Assembly: GCF_030285625.1 (NCBI RefSeq)
Contig: NZ_CP127294.1
Location: 382,001 to 446,000 of the forward strand
Origin: Amycolatopsis sp. 2-15
Lineage (GTDB): Bacteria > Actinomycetota > Actinomycetes > Mycobacteriales > Pseudonocardiaceae
Length of the DNA stretch: 64,000 bases
Reading direction: 5' to 3'
Shown: positions 16,885-25,641 of the stretch, in pieces
Layout: every line of letters starts with the position of its first letter
Position numbering within the stretch: position 1 is the stretch's first letter
Program-made: the position numbers and the translations under genes
Notes under the pieces: generated by a model
Told to the model about the DNA's origin: nothing
The model's input: only the letters and a program-made list of their open reading frames with translations
Databases searched by the model: none

Positions 16885-17031
16885 CGGGCAAGCCTAGTTG
16901 CCGGTCCGGCCAAAAGGAGGCGGACACCCAACCGAGCGCCGCCTGCATGTCGCGACGTTTCCGCCGTGGCTGTGGCCGGATCGGCAACAGACGCGTAGTG
17001 AGCCCTAGGCTGGGGTCCAGGAGGTGATCGG

Positions 17032-18036
17032 GTGGACGTCGACGTCTTCGTCACCGCGCACAGCGCGGAGTGGGCTCGGCTCGGCGAGCTCGTGCGGCAG
17101 CGAAGGCTGTCCGGGGCCGAGGCCGACGAGCTCGTGACGCTCTACCAGCGCACGGCGACGCACCTGTCGATCATCCGCTCGACGGCACCCGACCCGGCCC
17201 TGCTGGCGCGGCTGTCGGCACTGGTCGCGCGGGGCCGCTCGGCGGTCACGGGCTCGCACAGCCCGGCGTGGCGCGAGGTGGCGCTGTTCTTCACCCGTCG
17301 TTTCCCGGCCGCGGTGTACCTCAGCCGGCGCTGGTGGATCCCCGCCGCGCTGGCGTCGGTGGTCGTGATGGCCGTGCTCGGCGTGTGGATCGCGGGCGAC
17401 GAGTCCGTGCGTTCGGCGCTGGTCTCCCCCGACGAGATCAAGGCCATGACGGCGCCCGGCGGCCAGTACGAGACGTACTACTCGACCGGGCCGGCGAGCT
17501 CGTTCGCCGCGAAGGTGTGGACGAACAACGCCTGGGTGGCCGCAACCTGCCTGTTCCTGGGCGTCGCACTGGGCCTGCCCGTGATCAGCGCGCTGTGGCT
17601 CAACGCGCTCAACGCGGGCATCGCCATCGGCCTGATGTCCTCGGCCGGCCGCGGCGACGTGCTGCTCGGCCTGCTCCTGCCCCACGGCCTGCTGGAGCTC
17701 ACGGCCGTGTTCATCGCCGCGGGCACCGGGCTGAAGCTCGGCTGGACCGTGATCGACCCCGGCCGCCGCTCGCGCAGCGCCGCGCTGGCCGAACAGGGCC
17801 GGTCCGTGGTCGTGATCGCGCTGGGGCTGGCATGCGTGCTGCTGGTGTCCGGCGTGATCGAGGCCTTCGTGACGCCTTCGGGCTGGCCGACGTGGGTGCG
17901 CATCGGTATCGGCGCGGTCGTGGAGCTGCTGTTCCTGACCTACGTCTTCACACTCGGCCGCCGCGCCGCCCGCGACGGCGAGCTGGGTGATCTCGACCGC
18001 CGCTACACCGGCGACGCGCTGCCCGAGGCCGGTTAG
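17032..18036 (+). CDS. Stage II sporulation protein M-like (DUF95) membrane protein
   Basis: Integral membrane protein of 334 residues. A cytosolic N-terminus (ARLGELVRQRRLSGAEADEL, typical of the family) precedes about five helices, including WWIPAALASVVVMAVLGVWI and AWVAATCLFLGVALGLPVIS. The family motif LLPHGLLELTAVFIAAGTGL is complete. In actinobacteria these proteins accompany RDD, DUF58 and MoxR genes rather than sporulation loci; a role in envelope biogenesis is inferred. GGAGGTGATC lies just before the GTG start at 17032. It is divergent from the RDD operon, and its stop interleaves with the stop of the ricin-like gene on the opposite strand (TTAG, 18033-18036). Confidence 0.87.
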   Translation: MDVDVFVTAHSAEWARLGELVRQRRLSGAEADELVTLYQRTATHLSIIRSTAPDPALLARLSALVARGRSAVTGSHSPAWREVALFFTRRFPAAVYLSRRWWIPAALASVVVMAVLGVWIAGDESVRSALVSPDEIKAMTAPGGQYETYYSTGPASSFAAKVWTNNAWVAATCLFLGVALGLPVISALWLNALNAGIAIGLMSSAGRGDVLLGLLLPHGLLELTAVFIAAGTGLKLGWTVIDPGRRSRSAALAEQGRSVVVIALGLACVLLVSGVIEAFVTPSGWPTWVRIGIGAVVELLFLTYVFTLGRRAARDGELGDLDRRYTGDALPEAG

Positions 18037-18808
18037 CAGAGGCAGCTGCCCTCGAAGGCGATGGAGTTGCCGTCGTCGAGGGTGGCGCTGCCGGTGAAGC
18101 GGATGTCGAACTCACCGGGGTCGGTGAGGACGAGCTTGGGACTCGTGGCTTCTCCGTTCGGGCCGGTTTTCGCCGCCGCCGTCTCCTTGCCGCCTTCGAA
18201 GACCAGGACGTTCTGCGCCCGGGCGGCGTGGACGTAGAAGGTGACCGGCACGTCGGGCGCCGGCTGGCCGTTCTCGCCGATCACCCGAACCACGAACGGG
18301 TTTGCGGGGTCTTTCGTGGTCAGGTGCTGGCCGTTGCCGGACAGGATGGCGAGCGTGCGGCCACCCGCGGCCCACGCGTTGGACAGGCCCGGCAGCGAAC
18401 AGACTTCCTGGTACAGCCGCGCGCCCGGCGTCGGCGCCTCGGCGGTGGGCAGCGCGCGGTGGCGACGTTCGCGATCGTCACCAGCCCCGGGTTGCCCGCG
18501 ACGCGGCGCCACTGCTGCTTGTGGTCCCCGTCGGCGCAGGCGGCCAGCAGCACGCCCACGCCGTCGACCGGGCTCTGCGCGGCGAGGCACTGTCCACTCG
18601 CGACATTGCGGTAGTGCTGGGAGGCCTTGTCATACGTCCAGGCCGCGCCCGGGTCCTTCGCGTCGGCCAGCTGCACCTTGCCACCGGCGGTGGCGAGGGA
18701 GACCGTGCCCCCACCGTCGGCGAGGTAGACGGGCGCACCCTCGGCCGCGCCGGCCACCCCGCCGGACCCGATGAACAGCAGCACCACCACGAACAGCAGC
18801 CGACGCAC
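18033..18808 (-). pseudogene. Secreted ricin-B-like lectin protein, broken by one missing base
   Basis: The reading frame from GTG 18808 begins with a signal peptide (RRLLFVVVLLFIGSGGVAGA) and a beta-trefoil-like segment with the hallmarks QCLAAQ, LLAAC and QQWRR. It then runs out of frame after NVATARC. The other half, GARLYQEVCSLPGLSNAWAA through an Ig-like domain (VIGENGQPAPDVPVTFYVH) to the final EGSCLC, lies in a different frame. Adding one base in the GGG run at 18447-18449 joins them as C-P-T-A-E into one protein of about 258 residues. Both halves keep strong coding character, so a sequencing error or a recent mutation is likely. The GAGGGAG ribosome site is well placed. Confidence 0.7.
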
Positions 18809-18898
18809 GCGCGCACTCCCTCGAGCCGAAGTTGTTTCCGGCTTAACAGCCGGGAGTGCGGCGGACCAAGGGAAGCCACTCCATCGAGTGCCGGACCC

Positions 18899-20191
18899 CT
18901 ACAGCCGGCCGGCAGCCTTCAGCGCCAGATACCGATCCGCCAGCGCCGGGGGCAGGTCTTCCGGCACGGCGTCCACCACGTCGACCCCCCGGCGGCCCAG
19001 GCGGGCGGTGACGGAGGCGCGTTCGGCCAGCGTTCGCTCGGCCGCGGCGGCGTCGTAGACGGCTTCGGCGTCGCCGCGGCCCGCCGCCATCTCGGCGACG
19101 CGCGGGTCGGCCACGGACGCGACGATCACCTGGTGCCGGGAGGTCAGCGAGCTGAGCACGGGGAACAGGCCCTCTTCGAGCGGCGCCGCGTCGAGGCCCG
19201 TCAGCAGCACGACCAGCGCGCGGCGACGCGTGCGCTGGAGGATTTCCGCGACCATGCCGCGGGAGTCGGTCTCGACGAGCGACGGTTCGAGCGGCGCCAT
19301 GGCGTTCACGAGCGACGGCAGCAACGTCGTGGCCGATGAGCCAGGCACGGCGGCGCGCACGCGGCGGTCGTAGGCCAGCAGGTCCACGCGGTCGCCGGCG
19401 CGGGAGGCCAAGGCGGCCAGCAGCAGTGCGGCGTCCATGGCGGCGTCGAGCCGGGGTGCGTCGCCGACTCGGCCGGCGGAAACGCGGCCGGTGTCGAGCA
19501 CCAGAACCACGTGCCGGTCGCGTTCCGGGCGCCAGGTGCGGACCATCACGTCGGCCGCGCGGGCGGTGGCGCGCCAGTCGATGGAGCGGACGTCGTCGCC
19601 GGCCACGTATTCGCGCAGGGAGTCGAACTCCGTGCCCTGGCCGCGGATCATCACGGCGCTGCGGCCGTCGAGCTGCTGCAGCCGCGCGAGCCGGGACGGG
19701 AGGTGCTTGCGGCTGTGGAACGGCGGCAGCACGCGCACCGACCACGGCACCTCGTGTGAACCCTGGCGCGCCGCGAGGCCGAGCGGTCCCGCCGCGCGCA
19801 CGGTCACGCGGAACGCCCGGCGGTCGCCGCGGCGAGTCGGCAGCATCGCGGTGGTGTAGACCCGCCGTTCGCCCGGTGGCACGGAGATCCGGTGCCGGTC
19901 GTCGGCTCCCGCACTCGGCGGCCACGCGTCGCGCAGCAGCCCACGAACCGAGCGCCGGCCCGGGTTCGTGACGGTCAAGCTGACCTCGGCGGGTTCACCG
20001 AGGCGCACGGAAGTGGTGCCGCTGCGCGAAAACCGCAGCGCGCGCACGCTGCCGGCGAGCACGAGGTCCACGGCCACCAGCACCAGCAGCACCACGACGA
20101 CGCCGAGCACGCCGGCCGCGGACGGGAACAGCAGCCCGACCACCAGCGCACCCAGCAGCGCCAGCAGCCCGAGCCGCCCGGTGAGGGCCAC
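18899..20191 (-). CDS. DUF58 domain protein (vWA-like), MoxR partner
   Basis: Protein of 430 residues with two N-terminal membrane helices ([19 protein letters not shown] and [19 protein letters not shown]), a beta-rich segment, and the DUF58 signature [20 protein letters not shown] followed by W-R-A-T-A. A von Willebrand factor A-like fold follows, with VVLVLDTGR as the metal-site strand. DUF58 proteins are encoded with MoxR ATPases and are thought to be their substrates or adaptors. It lies three bases after the MoxR gene and is the last gene of the five-gene operon. GTG start at 20191. Confidence 0.9.
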   Translation of the reverse strand: MALTGRLGLLALLGALVVGLLFPSAAGVLGVVVVLLVLVAVDLVLAGSVRALRFSRSGTTSVRLGEPAEVSLTVTNPGRRSVRGLLRDAWPPSAGADDRHRISVPPGERRVYTTAMLPTRRGDRRAFRVTVRAAGPLGLAARQGSHEVPWSVRVLPPFHSRKHLPSRLARLQQLDGRSAVMIRGQGTEFDSLREYVAGDDVRSIDWRATARAADVMVRTWRPERDRHVVLVLDTGRVSAGRVGDAPRLDAAMDAALLLAALASRAGDRVDLLAYDRRVRAAVPGSSATTLLPSLVNAMAPLEPSLVETDSRGMVAEILQRTRRRALVVLLTGLDAAPLEEGLFPVLSSLTSRHQVIVASVADPRVAEMAAGRGDAEAVYDAAAAERTLAERASVTARLGRRGVDVVDAVPEDLPPALADRYLALKAAGRL

Positions 20192-20194
20192 CGC

Positions 20195-21174
<980 letters not shown>

Positions 21175-21178
<4 letters not shown>

Positions 21179-22314
21179 GACCGCTCCACCTCTCGTTCCA
21201 CGCTGTCCAGTTCGTCCGCCAGCCGGACCAGCCCGGCTTCGTCGGCCGGGGGCGGACCGTAAAGCACGCCGCCGACCTCGGCCGGGTTCCGGCCCGTGCG
21301 CGCGCTCACTGTCTCGACCACCGCAGCCGCTTCGGCGTCCCGCGGCAAGCCCAGCCTCGTGCGCAGCCGCGCGCGGGCTGCTTCCCGTAACGTCTCCGCC
21401 GCGTGCCCGGCCGCGCCGCCCCGGCGGTACAGCCGCGCGCGCCCCTCGGCCGTCTCCGCCGCCCGCACCACGATCGGCAACGGTTCGCTCACCACCGCGC
21501 CGAGGCGGCGTGCGCGCCACAAAGCCAGCAGCACCACGGCGATCCCGGCCGTGAAGGCACCGTAGCGCCAGCCGGGCGGGATGAGGTCATAGAAGGACTT
21601 TTGCCCGCCGCCGAGCGCGGGATCCGTCGGCGACGGCACGTACCAGACCAGCCGCTGGTGGTCGCCCAGCAGCCGCATGCCGAGCGCCGCGTTGCCTTCC
21701 TCGGCGAGCCGGTCGTTGGTCAGCGGCGCACCCGTGCCGAGCACGGTGACGGTGCCCGAACGGTCGGCGACCTGGACGAACGTCGGCGCCGACCCGTCGC
21801 GGTAGCACTGGCGGGCTTCGGGGTCGTCGGTGCGGAAACGCGTGCCCCCGAGTGTCGCGGATCCTGCGCCGACCGCCGCGCCGACCGTGCAACCCGGGTC
21901 GAGCGTGGCGACGTCGCCGCTGCCGATCGCCCGCACCGTCGGGAGCACTTGGGACAGTGCCTCCGGCCCGGGCGCCAGCAGCACGAGGTGCGCGACGCGG
22001 CGGCGCAGGTCGACGAGCCCGTTGCCCGGCACCTGGTCCGGCGAGGTGATCACGAGCGTGCCGCCGTCGACCTGCGCCAGCGCCTCGGCGATCGTGTGGA
22101 CGGGGTGGACGTCGACGCCTTCTTCTTGCAGCAGGTGGGAAAGGGCGTGGCTGCCGTTCGGTTCGTAGGAACCCGGTTCGAGCTCGCCGCTCGTCTGGTC
22201 GCCGCGGCTGAGCACGAGCGCCAGCGCGACGAGCACGATCAGCAGCAGGAGCGCGAGCGGAACCCGCACGCCGCGCCAAATACGCCGGAGATCAGGCGAA
22301 ACGGAGGTCGTCAC
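21175..22314 (-). CDS. DUF4350 domain membrane protein
   Basis: Protein of 379 residues. A first helix (PLALLLLIVLVALALVLS) is followed by an extracytoplasmic DUF4350 domain, recognisable by SYEPNGSHALSHLLQEEGVD and VITSPDQVP. A second helix (YGAFTAGIAVVLLALWRARR) leads to a cytosolic tail with REAARARLRTRLGLP. Two Cys (in DPGCTVGAA and ARQCYRDG) may form a disulphide. Such genes regularly sit between DUF4129 and MoxR genes in actinobacteria. Function unknown. Start GTG at 22314 overlaps the DUF4129 stop (GTGA); its own stop overlaps the MoxR start. Confidence 0.85.
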
Positions 22315-22943
22315 GCGCCCACCAGCACCGGCCGCTCACGGCGGACCCGGTTGTCGAGGTCGGTCAGGGCGCGGTAGGCGGCTTCGGTGCCGGCCCGGCC
22401 GCCGTAGTGCACGTCGTCGAACTGCCGGGCGCCCGCCGCCAGGTCGGCGGCGAGGTTGGGCAGCAGCGCGCCCGCTTCGGCGGCGGCCTCATCGGCCGTG
22501 CGGCCGGAACGCGAGTCGAGCAGCGCGCGTTCTTCGAGGCCCCGCACGATCGCGCGGAACCGCTCACGCACGGCGTCGGCGAATTGTCCTTGCGCGGCAG
22601 CCTGTTCGGCGGCTTTCCGGTACTCGTCGGCACTGCGCCGGCGGCCCGAGAAGACCTGGCGCGCCGCCTGCGCCGCGCGCCCGACCTTCCCGACGCGCAG
22701 CCGGACCACCACGATCAGCACGATCAGAAGTCCGATGATCAGCAGGAGGCCCAGCGGCCCGCCCGGCACCCCGGACAGGCTGTTCAGCAGCTCGCTGAAC
22801 TTCTCCCCCAGCCAGTGCGCGACCTGTTGCAGCAGCCCGGGCCGCGCGGCCGCATACGCCGGGTCGCTCAGCTCCTGGATCGCCCGCAGGCGGGCGGGGT
22901 CCCGGTCGATGTCGACCGGGACGTCGGTGAGCAGGAACGTCAC
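22311..22943 (-). CDS. DUF4129 domain membrane protein
   Basis: Protein of 210 residues. It starts with a short outside segment VPVDIDRDPARLRAIQEL, has a single transmembrane helix (LGLLLIIGLLIVLIVVVRLR) and a cytosolic DUF4129 domain, AVRERFRAIVRGLEERALLD with SGRTADEAAAEA. The DUF4129 module resembles the C-terminus of transglutaminase-DUF4129 fusions that often accompany MoxR/DUF58; no transglutaminase domain is present here. Start GTG at 22943 overlaps the preceding stop (GTGA); a second GTG three bases upstream is possible. Confidence 0.85.
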   Translation of the reverse strand: MTFLLTDVPVDIDRDPARLRAIQELSDPAYAAARPGLLQQVAHWLGEKFSELLNSLSGVPGGPLGLLLIIGLLIVLIVVVRLRVGKVGRAAQAARQVFSGRRRSADEYRKAAEQAAAQGQFADAVRERFRAIVRGLEERALLDSRSGRTADEAAAEAGALLPNLAADLAAGARQFDDVHYGGRAGTEAAYRALTDLDNRVRRERPVLVGA

Positions 22944-24232
22944 CACGCCTGCCGCGGCGCCGGCGGCGGGTTGAGGCCCGCGGCCCGCGCCAGCTCGATG
23001 TCCATGCCCTCGCGGCGCATCCGCTGGTCGATGTAGAGGACCACCGTGACCAGCGCGGTGAACGGCGTGACGATCGTCGACGAGATCACCGTGCCCACCG
23101 CGCTCAGCACCAGGCTGCCGGTGGTCTGGACCGGCACCGTGGCCTGCGGGTCGAACAGGCCGGAGAACGCGCCCGAGCCGAGGTCGAACGGGATGCCGAT
23201 GATCGCCGAGATCAGCCAGCCGATCACGGCGGCCAGCAGCAGGATGCCGAGCACGCGCCAGAACGCGCCCGACACGAGCGTGCGCGAACGGCCGAACGCC
23301 TGGCGCACGGTGCCGCGTTCGAGGACCAACGCGGGGCTCGCGAGCGCCCAGAACACGTACGGGATCACGGCCGGCAGCAGGCAGAAGATCGCCGCGACCA
23401 TGGTGGCCAGCGCGTACAGGACCGTCAGGCCCAGCAGCGGCAGCAGCCGCGGCGCGGCCTCGCGCAGGGCCGTGCGGAAGTCGACGGGACGGCCGAGCAC
23501 CGCCTTGCCCATCACGACCGTGAGGAAGCCGGTGAGGAACGTCTGGCCGAGCAGCGTGATGATCAGCGTCGGGACCAGCGACAACGCGGTGCTGCCAAGC
23601 AGGTTGTACATCGCGTCGAGCGCTTCCTGCTGCGTGGCGGCCGGGCCGAGCGTCGCGACGCGGTTGAGGTCGGGCTGCACCACGAGCTGCACGATGAGGT
23701 TCAGGCCCGCCACGATCACCGCGATCACCGCCGACGTGCCCAGGATCAGCACCGGGTAGCGCCGGACGGCGGTGATCGCGCCGTCGAGGATGTCGCCGAC
23801 GTTGAGCGGGCGCAACGAGATCACGCCGGGTTTGCCGAGGCCGTGCGGGGTCCAGCCGCCCTGCTGCCCGTAGGCGCCGCCGGGATACTGCGGCATCGGC
23901 TGCCCGTGCTGCTGACCGGGCGACTGCCATTGGCCACCGGGCGGCGGGGTCTGCTGCCGGCCGGGTGACTGCCAGCCGCCGGACGGCGGGGTCCGCGGAG
24001 TCTGGGGCTGCTGCGAAACGCCGCCGGTGCCAGGCGTCTGCGGCGAGCCTTCGGGCTGCGCTGTGCCGGAAGAAGCAGGTGTGCCGGAAGAAGCGGCTGT
24101 GCCGGATGCCGGCGTGCCCGTGGCGCCGGTCTGGTCGGGATTGGTCGGTTCGGGGCGCTGGAAACCCTGGCTCGGGGTGGGCGCGTCGTCCTCGGGCGCG
24201 CCGGACCCCGGCGAACCGGGTGTGTCTGTCAT
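22940..24232 (-). CDS. Polytopic membrane protein with GDPD-membrane-type domain and Pro/Gln-rich N-terminus
   Basis: Protein of 430 residues, first gene of the MoxR operon. Residues 1-135 are low complexity and rich in Gly, Pro, Ser, Thr and Gln, with short repeats such as GTPASSGTA and GGQWQSPGQQ. After ISLRPLNVGDILDGAITAVR come about six transmembrane helices with LVLERGTVRQAFGRSRTLV and a final FTALVTVVLYIDQRMRREG. This matches the membrane domain seen with glycerophosphodiesterases and in DUF7847-like proteins; no catalytic phosphodiesterase domain is present, so it is not itself an enzyme of that kind. ATG at 24232; divergent from the metallopeptidase at 24433. Confidence 0.82.
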   Translation of the reverse strand: MTDTPGSPGSGAPEDDAPTPSQGFQRPEPTNPDQTGATGTPASGTAASSGTPASSGTAQPEGSPQTPGTGGVSQQPQTPRTPPSGGWQSPGRQQTPPPGGQWQSPGQQHGQPMPQYPGGAYGQQGGWTPHGLGKPGVISLRPLNVGDILDGAITAVRRYPVLILGTSAVIAVIVAGLNLIVQLVVQPDLNRVATLGPAATQQEALDAMYNLLGSTALSLVPTLIITLLGQTFLTGFLTVVMGKAVLGRPVDFRTALREAAPRLLPLLGLTVLYALATMVAAIFCLLPAVIPYVFWALASPALVLERGTVRQAFGRSRTLVSGAFWRVLGILLLAAVIGWLISAIIGIPFDLGSGAFSGLFDPQATVPVQTTGSLVLSAVGTVISSTIVTPFTALVTVVLYIDQRMRREGMDIELARAAGLNPPPAPRQAW

Positions 24233-24432
24233 CGAAGCCCCTCGTACTCACGACCCGTCACTTGCTGCCGCTCACTCTTCCAGAGGCGCCCAAACCGGGC
24301 CAGACCTGGGGTGACACCCGGGTCGGGTGACGGCGTCGGCACGAGTGGTGCGTACCGCCCCCGTTCCCCCGATATGCTGAACGGAAGCCGGGGGCCGCCC
24401 GGCCCGTGCCGAGACCCTCCGGGACTGCCCTG

Positions 24433-25617
24433 ATGACGCAACCGCCCTACGGCCAGGTGCCGCCTCGCGGGACCGTTCAACCGCCGCCGGTCCCGGGTCA
24501 CGGGCCCGGCAGGCAGGGACCGCCGGGTCCGCCCGTGTCGGGGCCGGCCATGCAGGGTCCGGCCAGGCAGGGCCCGCCACCGGGACCTCCGCAGGGGCCG
24601 CCACCGCAGAACCCGTGGCTGGGCCAGTACCCACCGCAGCGCTTTCCGCCGCAGCACCAGAAGAAGTCGCCGGGCGCGATCATCGGGATCGCGCTCGGTG
24701 CCGTCACGGTGCTGGTGCTCGGGATCGTCGCGATCGTCGCGCTGAACCGGCCGAGCCAGGGCGCGAACGCCACCGGCTACCAGAACCCGCCGGCGCCCGC
24801 GCCGACCAGCGCGTTCGAGCTGCCGCCGAACAACGGCTCGTCCTCCACCGCGTCGTCGGCGCCGACCGAGTCGTCCGAGCCGAGCTCCACGGGCCCGCAG
24901 AAGATCCTCAAGCTGGCCGACCACCCGATCCTGCAAGACCCCAACGCCGGGCTGCAGAACCGCGTCTGCGACCTGCCGACGTGGCAGAGCACGCAGTCGC
25001 GTGCGGAAGCGTTCTTCACCGCGGCCAGCAAGTGCCTCGACGCGGCGTGGGGCCCGTTCCTCCAGGCCTACGACCTGCCGTTCACCCCGCCCGCGCTGCA
25101 TTTCCCCACGGGGCCGAGCTTCGAGACCGCGTGCGGCACGATCCAGGTCGGCATCGCGACGGCGGCGTACTACTGCGAGGACAACCTGTACGTGCCCTTC
25201 GCCGGCCTGCAGACCGACCAGTACGGCAACAACCCGGGCGTATACCTGGCGTTGTTCGCCCACGAGTACGGCCACCACGTGCAGGAGGTCGCCGGGATCA
25301 TGGACGCCGCGTGGCAGAAGATCTACGCGGCCGGCCAGAACAGCCCCGAGGGCCTGGAGATGTCACGGCGCAAGGAACTGCAGGCCCAGTGCTTCTCGGG
25401 CATGTTCCTCGGCGCCCACGTCGACCAAGGCGGCACGATCACCCGCGACATGTACAACAAGGCGTGGAACGACCAGGAGACCCGCGGCGACAACACCTCC
25501 CACAGCCACGATCACGGCACCAACGCCCACTACGCCTACTGGTGGCGCCAGGGCGCGAAAGCCAACCGGATCGCCGACTGCAACACGTTCGCGGCGCCGT
25601 CGTCCTTGGTCAGCTAG
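24433..25617 (+). CDS. Neutral zinc metallopeptidase (YpfJ-like), membrane-anchored
   Basis: Protein of 394 residues. A Pro/Gly/Gln-rich cytosolic N-terminus leads to one transmembrane helix (AIIGIALGAVTVLVLGIVAI), a Ser/Thr/Pro linker, and an extracellular peptidase domain. The zinc motif is HEYGHH at about residues 277-282, with the later SRRKELQAQCFSGMFLGA helix expected to supply the third ligand. The architecture matches bacterial neutral zinc metallopeptidases of the YpfJ type. The ATG at 24433 is preferred, but an in-frame GTG at 24406 could be used; TATGCT at 24373-24378 is a possible -10. It is followed 24 bases later by the SARP regulator, perhaps in one transcript. Confidence 0.87.
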   Translation: MTQPPYGQVPPRGTVQPPPVPGHGPGRQGPPGPPVSGPAMQGPARQGPPPGPPQGPPPQNPWLGQYPPQRFPPQHQKKSPGAIIGIALGAVTVLVLGIVAIVALNRPSQGANATGYQNPPAPAPTSAFELPPNNGSSSTASSAPTESSEPSSTGPQKILKLADHPILQDPNAGLQNRVCDLPTWQSTQSRAEAFFTAASKCLDAAWGPFLQAYDLPFTPPALHFPTGPSFETACGTIQVGIATAAYYCEDNLYVPFAGLQTDQYGNNPGVYLALFAHEYGHHVQEVAGIMDAAWQKIYAAGQNSPEGLEMSRRKELQAQCFSGMFLGAHVDQGGTITRDMYNKAWNDQETRGDNTSHSHDHGTNAHYAYWWRQGAKANRIADCNTFAAPSSLVS

Positions 25618-25641
25618 GGATCCGGTGCCGGTCGAGGTCCC

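Noticed and set aside
24315..24329. CACCCG-GGT-CGGGTG inverted repeat upstream of the metallopeptidase
   Set aside because: Short GC-only arms are common in this DNA; no position relative to a promoter supports an operator.
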